From assembly GCF_000196175.1 (NCBI RefSeq), contig NC_005363.1:2108001-2172000 (forward strand): 64,000 nt of DNA, read 5' to 3'. Position 1 is the stretch's first letter, and every line of letters begins with the position of its first letter. The notes under the pieces were generated by a model that did no database searches, had not been told where the DNA came from, and saw only the letters and a program-made list of their open reading frames with translations. Of this stretch, positions 48,581-55,790 are shown piece by piece. The stretch is from Bdellovibrio bacteriovorus HD100. GTDB taxonomy: Bacteria; Bdellovibrionota; Bdellovibrionia; Bdellovibrionales; Bdellovibrionaceae. Position numbers and translations under genes: made by a program.

Positions 48581-48680
48581 ACACTTCACGGTGCTTGTTT
48601 AGAGGATGAACAGGGTCCTTTTCGCTGGGACTGCATTATTTGAATCTGGCCATGGAACGGATTCTGCTAGTTAAAGCCCG

Positions 48681-49400
48681 ATGACTAAGCTGGTTTTCCT
48701 GACTCTTATTCTGATTTCCACAGTGGCGTTCGGTAAATCCGAGCAGGCCACCTATAGCGATTTACGCCCCCGCCTGCTTTTACAGGCCACCGCCGACCTG
48801 TCCCAGGTGGTCACCCAGCCCGAACTTCTGCAACCACCAGAAAAAACCGTCGATATGGCCCTGACTGAATACGACCAGTCTCCCATCCGCAAAGGCCGCT
48901 TGTATCGCGTTAGTTACGTTCACTCTTTTGATTCCTATGGCCTGAAAGACCACAAGAAAGTCGACACCGTTTACACGCTGTCCTTGGTGGAGCTGGGTAA
49001 AAACCTGCAACCCACCGGAGTCACTTATTTTGTGGGAGCCAAGGCGGACCCTGAATCTGTGATTGGTAATTTCAATAAGATCCCCGACCAGCTTTACAGA
49101 AGCCCGACCCTGCAAACCGGGCGCGCAGCCGTGCGAGATCACGTGGTGAATTCAGCATCGGTGATCCTTAATGGCAGAACCATTGCGGCCTACAACAAGT
49201 TTGAAGTCATCGCCATCAGCAAAGAGTACATCCCCTTCACTCTGGCCTTCAAATACACGCTGAAACTGCGTGAAGTCAGAACCAAGAACATTTACACGCT
49301 GGCGGCGCCAGAGCGCCAAAAGCTTCCACTGTGGGCACACCTAGTGGCCCCAGGGAACGAGCGCGTGATCAAGTTCCCAGGTGGCGAGCTTCACTACTAG
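48681..49400 (+). CDS. Secreted protein of unknown function
   Basis: The 239-residue product has a signal peptide (LVFLTLILISTVAFGK) and a mature domain with many beta-prone stretches and no cysteines (RLYRVSYVHSF, VYTLSLVELG, FEVIAISKEY, FKYTLKLREVR). It has no TM beyond the signal. I do not recognise a family. It is divergent from ileS across a 220-bp gap and is not obviously part of an operon. Confidence 0.75.
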   Translation: MTKLVFLTLILISTVAFGKSEQATYSDLRPRLLLQATADLSQVVTQPELLQPPEKTVDMALTEYDQSPIRKGRLYRVSYVHSFDSYGLKDHKKVDTVYTLSLVELGKNLQPTGVTYFVGAKADPESVIGNFNKIPDQLYRSPTLQTGRAAVRDHVVNSASVILNGRTIAAYNKFEVIAISKEYIPFTLAFKYTLKLREVRTKNIYTLAAPERQKLPLWAHLVAPGNERVIKFPGGELHY

Positions 49401-49430
49401 CGCGAAGCCTACTGATTTTCTTTTGAAATT

Positions 49431-50120
49431 TTAAGGCAAATTCGTGGCGCGAAGACCGTTCAGGGTGACTTCATCAAATACGTGAGTGGCGTCGTTGTAG
49501 TTCCACAGGTGACCGTTTTCCAGGTCGAAGTAAACCCCGAAAAGCTCCAGTCCGCGGTTTTTGATCGCATCCTGAATGAACGGGAACGAACGTAGATTCT
49601 GCAAAGAAATCACGATGGATTCTTTTTCACAATCGCGGCAATGCGTGTCCAGATCCCCATGTGGATCTTTCTCAAGAACCTTCAGCTTCGCTGTTTCGGC
49701 GATGGTCATCCACTGCGCCACAAAGCCGCCCTTAAGGACGTTTTCAGGCTGGAACAGGGAGCGGATACCACCGCACTGACGGTGCCCCAGAACCACGATG
49801 TTTTCGACTTTCAAATTGGCCACGGCAAATTCGATTGCGGCACTGACCCCGTGGAAACCCATATTGGATTCATACGGTGGCACCAGATTGGCGACGTTGC
49901 GAACCACAAACATTTCACCCGGAGAAGAAGAGAACAAAATAGCCGGATCAACACGGGAATCGCTGCAGGCAATCATCAATGTCTTTGGACTTTGACCGAT
50001 GCTGGAAAGGTGTTCGTACAGGTGAGAATCCTGATTGTTAAAGAATCGCTGCTGAAAGCGATGAAAACCAACAACCATCTTCAGAATTTCTTTTTTAAGA
50101 GTGCGTTCCTGTAAAGCCAT
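49431..50120 (-). CDS. Beta-class carbonic anhydrase
   Basis: From ATG 50120 the protein has 229 residues. An earlier frame start adds 16 unlikely residues. The zinc ligands and catalytic dyad are visible as ACSDSRVDP (Cys, Asp, Arg) and GHRQCGG (His, Cys), with FVVRNVANLVPP and AAIEFAVANLKVENIVVLGH between. It interconverts CO2 and bicarbonate in the cytoplasm. A pair of cysteines in DTHCRDCEKES is unusual but not diagnostic. It is a single gene. Confidence 0.93.
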   Translation of the reverse strand: MALQERTLKKEILKMVVGFHRFQQRFFNNQDSHLYEHLSSIGQSPKTLMIACSDSRVDPAILFSSSPGEMFVVRNVANLVPPYESNMGFHGVSAAIEFAVANLKVENIVVLGHRQCGGIRSLFQPENVLKGGFVAQWMTIAETAKLKVLEKDPHGDLDTHCRDCEKESIVISLQNLRSFPFIQDAIKNRGLELFGVYFDLENGHLWNYNDATHVFDEVTLNGLRATNLP

Positions 50121-50231
50121 GGGATTTCTGTACCACCGGATTGGACAGGCGAAAAGAATTTTATACATTCTACATCAAAGAAAACCCGGCCCACCTAACC
50201 AGTTGCGTCGCATGCGTCCAAGCACTCGAAA

Positions 50232-50501
50232 TCACGTCGACTCCTGCTTATTTTTTAGGGTCCGTCGCACCGCCTGACAGAGCGACCGGATGGCATAGGC
50301 CTTAAAGTCATCGGCCGGATCGCAGGCGTCTTCGAACACGACTTCGATGCTCTCCAGATAGTTGCAGATTTCCTTCATCGAAGGGTCCTCTTCCGCCCGG
50401 GATAAAAGGGTGTCAGAAATGGACAATGCATGCCACCAGCGCTCCCAGTTTTCGACCTTGCTGGATTCTGTTGTCAGCACTTCTTCTTTTTTCATATTCA
50501 T
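50232..50501 (-). CDS. Small acidic protein of unknown function
   Basis: Starting at ATG 50501 (GGGA upstream) or ATG 50495, the frame encodes about 88-90 residues, mostly helical, acidic in the middle and basic at the end (SLCQAVRRTLKNKQES). There is no signal peptide or TM. Trp residues (ENWERWWHAL) give a distinct motif, but I recognise no family. It may be a small cytoplasmic regulator. The frame has normal codon use for the window. Confidence 0.55.
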   Translation of the reverse strand: MNMKKEEVLTTESSKVENWERWWHALSISDTLLSRAEEDPSMKEICNYLESIEVVFEDACDPADDFKAYAIRSLCQAVRRTLKNKQEST

Positions 50502-50781
50502 CCGATTCCCATAAAACAAAGGCAACCGCCCTGCTTCAAATTAAAGAAGCAGAACTCCATCCATAATTTTTTCCGATTTGACCAAGAAGCGGAAGAAAGG
50601 CGAGCCCAGCTCAAGCCTTTCTTCGCAAAACTACTCTGAGACAGAAAAACTAATTACAAACATAGGCTGACAGTATCACAGACCCGAAAAAAAGTCCACA
50701 CTCCTACAGTGCAACTTCGAGAGGTGAAAATTCATCGACAAATTCATGTTCACGCGCCGGCAGTAGTGCTACATTTTTCAG

Positions 50782-51426
50782 ATGAAGTTATTCTTATCTT
50801 CCTACCAAATCGGAAATGCGCCAGAAAAACTGACTGAACTTATCGGTTCAAATAAGAGGGCCGCACTTATCATGAATGCGACCGATCCTTTTGGGAACGA
50901 ACAAAGACCGGACTATGTATAAAAATACAAAATGGCCTTCGCAGAGCTTGGAATCGAAATGGAAGAACTGGATCTGCGAAACTACTTTAATGCAAAAGCC
51001 GATCTGCAATCTGCTTTATCTAATTATGGATTGATGTGGGCCGCAGGCGGAAATACATTTGCCCTACGATGGGCGATGAACAAATCCGGTCTCGACACAC
51101 TCCTCCCGAATTTATTACAGACATCGGATCTGGTATATGGTGGATTCAGTGCTGGCGCCTGCGTCTTAAGCCCGACAATCAAGGGAATTCATCTAGCCGA
51201 CGAACCAGAAAAAATCCCCGCAACCGAACTACGATGGGAAGGCCTCGGGCTCATTGATTTTTGCATAGCCCCACACTATCGTTCCAACCACCCAGAATCC
51301 CCAGCAATGGAAAACGTCATAGCCTACTACAAAACCCACAACATCAAATACAAAACCCTCCACGACGGCGAAGCCATTCGCATCAACCAAGGAAAAACAG
51401 AACTCGTAGGACACCCAACCCCCTGA
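50782..51426 (+). pseudogene. Peptidase E (S51 family), interrupted by one in-frame stop
   Basis: From ATG 50782 the frame reads MKLFLSSYQIGN..RAALIMNATDPFG, then meets TAA at 50920-50922. It continues in the same frame with KYKMAFAELGIEMEELDLR, GFSAGACVLSP and CIAPHYRSNHPES to 51426. GFSAG holds the nucleophile Ser of peptidase E and AAGGNTF matches the family. The two halves join into one normal-length (~214 aa) protein, so a single nonsense change broke it. Restart at ATG 50932 would lack the first strand. Base composition is more AT-rich than the neighbours. Alternatively the stop is read through or is a sequencing error. Confidence 0.75.
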
Positions 51427-51449
51427 GCTTCCACCCACGCAGTGAACGG

Positions 51450-51486
51450 CCCTCTGCGCGCAGCGCTCTTTGGGGCTCTTGCCCTC
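51450..51486. repeat. Inverted partial copy of the tRNA-Leu 3' end
   Basis: These 37 bases match the 3' end of the tRNA-Leu gene plus its flank (complement of 51603-51639) at 33 positions, including a perfect 16-bp block CTCTTTGGGGCTCTTG against 51608-51623. The copy includes the acceptor-stem 3' strand and CCA position in altered form. The orientation is inverted relative to the tRNA, so the pair can also form a long stem. Confidence 0.75.
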
Positions 51487-51623
51487 ATTGGCAAGTTCCG
51501 CAGGCCTTTGCAGTAAACTGAACCACCCAAAGACGCCGACGAACCCAAAAGCGACCTAAACAAGTAAAATAAAGAAAAGAGCGAGGACTGTCCGAAGCCA
51601 AGGAGGACAAGAGCCCCAAAGAG

Positions 51624-51706
51624 TGGTGCGCGGAGAGGGACTTGAACCCTCACGCTTGCGCATACGCCCCTCAAACGTACGTGTCTACCAATTCCACCAT
51701 CCGCGC
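51624..51706 (-). tRNA. tRNA-Leu (anticodon GAG)
   Basis: The minus strand folds as a class II tRNA. The acceptor stem is GCGCGGA/TCCGCGC, the D-arm region is TGGTGGAATTGGTAGACAC, and the anticodon arm TACGT-TTGAGGG-GCGTA gives GAG at positions 34-36. The variable arm is CGC-AA-GCG, the T-arm is GAGGG-TTCAAGT-CCCTC, and CCA is encoded. GAG reads CUC/CUU leucine codons. Confidence 0.95.
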
Positions 51707-51870
51707 GCACCTATAAGAAATTCTGATAGAGGGAACAACTAATTAACCATTTTGACCCCTCAGAGTCAATAGGATGCCCTTTGAGCCCCGGCCAGTAACT
51801 AGACCTTTTTTTGCCCACAAATTTAGCAAAAAAGATTAACCCCAACCCCACCCCTCCCTGTCATATCAAT

Positions 51871-51888
51871 AAGAGCACGGACGCTCTT
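51871..51888 (+). other. Hairpin at the head of the small-ORF transcript
   Basis: AAGAGC (51871-51876) and GCTCTT (51883-51888) pair over ACGGAC, 25 bp before the first tiny ORF. Confidence 0.4.
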
Positions 51889-51913
51889 ACAACGGAAACA
51901 AGGGGACGCTAGG

Positions 51914-51958
51914 ATGGCACCTCAGGAATCCGAGGCCAAGGAAGGCCGCAAAAAGTAA
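51914..51958 (+). CDS. Possible 14-codon leader ORF
   Basis: ATG 51914 opens a 14-residue frame (MAPQESEAKEGRKK) ending TAA, 14 bp before the next small ORF. Upstream AAGGGG is 9-10 bp away. Very short ORFs arise by chance, so the support is mainly position within the same transcript. Confidence 0.3.
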   Translation: MAPQESEAKEGRKK

Positions 51959-51972
51959 AGGAAGGAGAGTAC

Positions 51973-52095
51973 ATGACAGACTTACAAGATGTAGCGATGT
52001 TCTGCCTCTTCTACTCGGGAGTCGTGATGTACGCTCTCTGGATAACGGTGGCACGAAGCCCCGCCCGGGTTGAAGCAAGGAAGAGACGATACTGA
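51973..52095 (+). CDS. Small single-TM protein (40 aa)
   Basis: ATG 51973 has GGAAGGAG 6 bp upstream, a very strong ribosome binding site. The 40-residue product has an acidic start (MTDLQD), one TM (VAMFCLFYSGVVMYALWITVA) and a basic tail (RSPARVEARKRRY), the positive-inside layout of a small inner-membrane protein. No family is recognised. It is followed by two strong hairpins and a terminator, so it likely forms its own short transcript. Confidence 0.6.
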   Translation: MTDLQDVAMFCLFYSGVVMYALWITVARSPARVEARKRRY

Positions 52096-52116
52096 AACTA
52101 AAAAATTATTTTGGGC

Positions 52117-52154
52117 GACTCAGTGAAGGTTTGGTGGTTCCCTTCACACGAGTC
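52117..52154 (+). other. 12-bp hairpin in the 3' UTR of the small-ORF transcript
   Basis: GACTC-A-GTGAAGG (52117-52129) pairs with CCTTCAC-AC-GAGTC (52141-52154), two helices of 5 and 7 bp with small bulges and an 11-base loop. It directly abuts the terminator hairpin. Confidence 0.6.
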
Positions 52155-52155
52155 C

Positions 52156-52184
52156 GGGGGGCCGATGAGGCCCCCCATTTTTTA
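52156..52184 (+). terminator. Strong Rho-independent terminator
   Basis: GGGGGGCC and GGCCCCCC form an 8-bp GC stem over GATGA, followed by ATTTTTTATTT. It separates the small-ORF transcript from the YbdK-type gene. Confidence 0.9.
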
Positions 52185-52266
52185 TTTGAGCGCACCAAGT
52201 CATAATATTCCCACATTTTCTCCATTAAAATTTGCCCCGGAGGTCATAACTCCCTAAGGTGATTTT

Positions 52267-53403
52267 ATGACTAAGCCTCAACCCATTCCTTTTGGAAAAT
52301 CGGACTTATTCTCGCTGGGTGTAGAAGTTGAGCTTCAAATCATTCACCCGGAAACCCGCAACCTCTTTCCCATCTCTCCGGATATCCTGGAAGAATGGTC
52401 CTTACAAAGCCCGCATCTGAAACCTGAAGTGTTTCAAAGTATGCTGGAAATCGACACCCCGATCTGCAAAAATGTGCAGGAAGTGGAATATGAGCTGCTG
52501 CTGACCAGCCGCGAGCTTTTGCGTATCTGTAAAAAACACGGAGCCCGCCTGGCCTCCAACGGCACCCACCCGTTCGCGAAGTGGCATCATCGTATATTTT
52601 ACCCATCGGATCGCTATGAGTATCTGCTGGAGCGCAACCAACACATCGCGCGCCGCCTGATGATTTACGGTCTGCATGTGCATCTGGGAATGAAAGATGG
52701 TGATCACTGCATCGCCATGATGAATGAATTCCTGTACTATCTGCCGCACATGCTGGCAATGTCGGCAAGCTCCCCGTTCTGGACCGGGCATGACACCGGC
52801 CTGGCCTCATCACGCATCACCGTGTTTGAAGCACATCCAGCCGGAGGCACCCCGTGCCGAGTCGAAAACTGGGCTCAATTTGAAGACATCGTTCAAAAAC
52901 TGACCCGCAGTAACTCCATCGGAAGTTTCAAAGATATCTGGTGGGACATCCGTCCAAGCCCGAACTATGGAACTTTGGAAATCCGCATCTGTGACGGCGT
53001 TCCGGGCATCCGTAAGACCACGCGCCTGGTGGCGTTCATTCATCTGTTGGCGAAACATCTGCAAAAACGTCTGGAACAGGGGATTCGCCGCCAGACGCCG
53101 GATGACTGGATGGTGCGCGAAAACAAATGGCGCGCTTCCCGCCATGGCCTGGATTGCGAAGTGCTGATTGATAACGACGGCATGACAAAAAATCTGCGCG
53201 AAGACATCAAAGATCTGTTGGCTGCGATGAAAGAGGATGCCGCCGAGATGGGCTACACAGAATATCTAAAACAACTGGTGGAAGAGGATCTGACCCATCC
53301 TTCCTATGAAATCCAGCGCGCGCTCTTTGAAAAAACGGGATCGCTCGAGCACGTCGTCGACTCACTTTGCGACGTCTTTGAAAAGGATCTCGACGTCGTC
53401 TGA
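52267..53403 (+). CDS. Carboxylate-amine ligase, YbdK/glutamate-cysteine ligase 2 family
   Basis: The 378-residue protein matches the GCS2 family in length and motifs: LGVEVELQIIHPET at the N-terminus, ASNGTHPFAKW, YGLHVHLGM, WWDIRPSPNYGTLEIRICD and NKWRASRHGLD. E. coli YbdK has weak glutamate-cysteine ligase activity in vitro and its physiological substrate is unclear. GTGATTTTATG offers only a weak ribosome site. It is a single gene. Confidence 0.9.
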   Translation: MTKPQPIPFGKSDLFSLGVEVELQIIHPETRNLFPISPDILEEWSLQSPHLKPEVFQSMLEIDTPICKNVQEVEYELLLTSRELLRICKKHGARLASNGTHPFAKWHHRIFYPSDRYEYLLERNQHIARRLMIYGLHVHLGMKDGDHCIAMMNEFLYYLPHMLAMSASSPFWTGHDTGLASSRITVFEAHPAGGTPCRVENWAQFEDIVQKLTRSNSIGSFKDIWWDIRPSPNYGTLEIRICDGVPGIRKTTRLVAFIHLLAKHLQKRLEQGIRRQTPDDWMVRENKWRASRHGLDCEVLIDNDGMTKNLREDIKDLLAAMKEDAAEMGYTEYLKQLVEEDLTHPSYEIQRALFEKTGSLEHVVDSLCDVFEKDLDVV

Positions 53404-53410
53404 TGGCAGG

Positions 53411-53442
53411 ACCCTTGCTTTGTTAAGACATCATGCAAGGGT
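53411..53442 (+). terminator. Terminator-like hairpin overlapping the next start codon
   Basis: ACCCTTGC (53411-53418) and GCAAGGGT (53435-53442) pair perfectly over 16 bases and are followed by TCTTTTT. The right arm begins inside the ATG (53433-53435) of the downstream gene, so the same hairpin could end the ybdK-like transcript and hide that start codon. Confidence 0.6.
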
Positions 53443-54605
53443 TCTTTTTCAAAACCTTTATAAAGCTGTTTAAAACCGCCTTTGTCACATTCGTGGTCAG
53501 CCTGTTGCCGTTCTTCGCTGCTGCAGAGAACTTCGACACCTGCATGGACCACGCCCTGAAAAGCTCTTTCCCGCGCATTGCCGTGGGGGAAAAGTCGCGT
53601 CTCTTTGTGAGATGCTCCACTGAAAAAAGCCAGCCCGAGGCCGGGCAGCCACGCCCGCGCTATACAACCTCTGAAATCAAAGCCCTCAGCCAGGCCTTTG
53701 AAAACATCACGGACTGCCTGGAGATTGATCCTCAGTGGCTGTTTCCGAAGCTGATGATGGAAAGCGGTTTTCATGTGCAGATTCAGAATCCCAATGGGGA
53801 TGCCGGCATCGGTCAACTGACCGGAAAAGCCATCGCCGATGTGGATCAGGTGTTGCCCGGGTATAAAGAACAGATCTTTAAAAGCAGCAAAAAATCCTGC
53901 CAGTGGATCAAATCCCGCACCCAGTACCGTGGCGCCAGCTTCTGGCGTCCGCTGCTGAAAGAAAGCAAATGCTCTTTGATGTCGAAGAATTCAAATCCGG
54001 TGAAGAACCTGCTTTATGCGGGGATCTTCCACAAAATGAACGAAAGATACGTCGACAACGAATTCGCCAAACGCAACATCCCCGCTTTGCTGCGTGAAGC
54101 GGGCTATCCTCGCCAGGACTATGTCCAGCTCAAACGCATTCTGATCACTCTGGGATATAACACCGGAGGCGCCGTAGCGGTAAAGAATCTGCAGGATTAT
54201 CTGTTCAGCCGTATTGATTTCATTCGTCGTAAAAGCCAGGAATTCAACATTCAGCTGCTGGGAAGCCTGACAGCAGAAGACCGCGCCCAGGCGCTGTCTT
54301 ACGTGCAGGCCAAAGACTTTGACTTCAAAAAAGGCCTGGGAGAATTCCAAAAACACAAAAACAGTCTGAAACAACAACTGCGTGAACAAAACCGCCAGCT
54401 GAGCGATGAACAAGTCGATGTGGCAGTTTCCCGCGTCTTAAGAAACGTGTCGGCGTCAATGTACAGCTTCCCCGAATGGCTGCAAGTGTGGCAAAGTCAC
54501 GGCGGGCCCGGATATGTTTCAAGTCTTGCCCAAACGGCCGTGCACCTTGAAAAGCGCTTTGGTCGCACATGTTCAAATCCCGACAACTATCGCGTGATTG
54601 AATAA
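53433..54605 (+). CDS. Secreted lytic-transglycosylase-like protein
   Basis: The 390-residue protein begins with a signal peptide (FKTAFVTFVVSLLPFFAAA). Residues ~95-240 resemble the SLT lysozyme-like fold: PKLMMESGFHVQIQNPNGDAGIGQLTGKAI carries the E-S catalytic Glu motif and the G.GQLT motif, and LGYNTGGAVAV resembles the A.YN.G motif. Such enzymes cleave peptidoglycan glycan strands to anhydro-MurNAc. The C-terminal ~130 residues are helical and unassigned. The start lacks a ribosome binding site and lies in a hairpin. Confidence 0.8.
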   Translation: MQGFFFKTFIKLFKTAFVTFVVSLLPFFAAAENFDTCMDHALKSSFPRIAVGEKSRLFVRCSTEKSQPEAGQPRPRYTTSEIKALSQAFENITDCLEIDPQWLFPKLMMESGFHVQIQNPNGDAGIGQLTGKAIADVDQVLPGYKEQIFKSSKKSCQWIKSRTQYRGASFWRPLLKESKCSLMSKNSNPVKNLLYAGIFHKMNERYVDNEFAKRNIPALLREAGYPRQDYVQLKRILITLGYNTGGAVAVKNLQDYLFSRIDFIRRKSQEFNIQLLGSLTAEDRAQALSYVQAKDFDFKKGLGEFQKHKNSLKQQLREQNRQLSDEQVDVAVSRVLRNVSASMYSFPEWLQVWQSHGGPGYVSSLAQTAVHLEKRFGRTCSNPDNYRVIE

Positions 54606-54711
54606 CGAAATTGGGCGCTGTCTCACTCTGAAACGCTCGGTCCAACACAGAATCAACCATAACAAAGCTCAGCCCCACAAAGCAGGCATCGCTTTTGAAT
54701 AGAACTCTGCT

Positions 54712-55734
54712 ATGGGATACAGCATGTGGATTCTATTATTGGTTCTAAGTTTTGCCAGATTCGCCTGGGCTACGGGTGATCTGGTTCGTCTTTATGAGTG
54801 GAGTCCGGGAAACACCCTGGCGCCCATCATCCTTCCGGTGAAGTCCGGCGAAACACCACAACAGGCCGCCACCCGCTATATGCGCGAGCTGCAAAGACAA
54901 CCCGAACTGATGGAGCTTTTCGAAGGCAGAACTCCAGACTTGGCTTTGTCAGGCTTTAAACCATTGAATGAAAACTCCCGCGAATCGCGTGCACTCTTAA
55001 TTGCCAATCTTCCCAAGGATTACGGCATGAATTCCCAGCGCGTGATCAACTTCAAAAAAATCTTTTCGCAAAGCCGCCAAAGTTCATTCATTCTGCCCAT
55101 GAACGCCAATCTGGGACTGAGCCTTGAAGAAACCCGCGATCTGTTCAAACAAATCTCGGAAAAATTCCCATTCATGGTGGCCATGGGTGGTGATGACGTT
55201 GAGCCGACTCTTTATAAAAAACAAAACACTCACTCCCGCAACACCATCCCGACGCGTGATCAGTTCGAGATTCAACTGATCAAGTCTTATGTTGCACAAG
55301 AAAAAGGCTTTCTTCTGGGCGTCTGCCGTGGTTCGCAGATTTCAGCGGTGGCCTTGGGTTATCAACTGATGCAGGATGTGCCATTCCATGTGGGTGAGAA
55401 AGTCAGCCACGGCAATGACTGGCATGAAATTCAGGTGCATAAAACCAAACACAACCTGCTGGGATCCCTGGTGCCGAACGCCGAGGGAAAACTCGTGGTG
55501 AACTCCCTGCACCACCAGGCCGTGATCTATAAAGAAAATGGCCCGCTGCAATTGGCAGCACAAGGGCACGATGGTGTGACCGAAGCGACAGAGTTCAAAA
55601 ATGGCCGTGGACTTTTACTGCAGTTCCACCCGGAACTGATGGGCAACGAACTGGGCTCAAAGATACTGTGGCGTATCGTGCAACAAAAAAATGTTGTCAT
55701 GCCGTCTCGCTGCTCCAAGATCTTTGCGTTGTAA
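54712..55734 (+). CDS. Exported class I glutamine amidotransferase-like (PuuD-type) protein
   Basis: The 340-residue protein has a signal peptide (MWILLLVLSFARFAWA), unusual for this family. The catalytic Cys is in GVCRGSQ, and QFHPEL supplies the His and Glu of the triad, as in gamma-glutamyl-GABA hydrolase (PuuD). MGGDDVEPTLY matches the oxyanion region of PuuD-like enzymes. It may hydrolyse gamma-glutamyl compounds in the periplasm, which is inferred. It is close to, but separate from, the transglycosylase and aldehyde dehydrogenase genes. Confidence 0.85.
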   Translation: MGYSMWILLLVLSFARFAWATGDLVRLYEWSPGNTLAPIILPVKSGETPQQAATRYMRELQRQPELMELFEGRTPDLALSGFKPLNENSRESRALLIANLPKDYGMNSQRVINFKKIFSQSRQSSFILPMNANLGLSLEETRDLFKQISEKFPFMVAMGGDDVEPTLYKKQNTHSRNTIPTRDQFEIQLIKSYVAQEKGFLLGVCRGSQISAVALGYQLMQDVPFHVGEKVSHGNDWHEIQVHKTKHNLLGSLVPNAEGKLVVNSLHHQAVIYKENGPLQLAAQGHDGVTEATEFKNGRGLLLQFHPELMGNELGSKILWRIVQQKNVVMPSRCSKIFAL

Positions 55735-55790
55735 CAGGGCCGCCTGCACTTAGAGATTGCCTCCTGCGGCCAGTGTTCTAACATAAAGAC

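Noticed and set aside
48461-48680. T-box riboswitch before ileS
   Set aside because: I cannot find the conserved T-box AGGGTGGNACCGCG sequence on the minus strand, so only a generic structured leader is reported.
51887-52078. 63-codon minus-strand frame over the small-ORF transcript
   Set aside because: The plus-strand 40-residue ORF has a strong ribosome site and a downstream terminator. The minus frame has neither.
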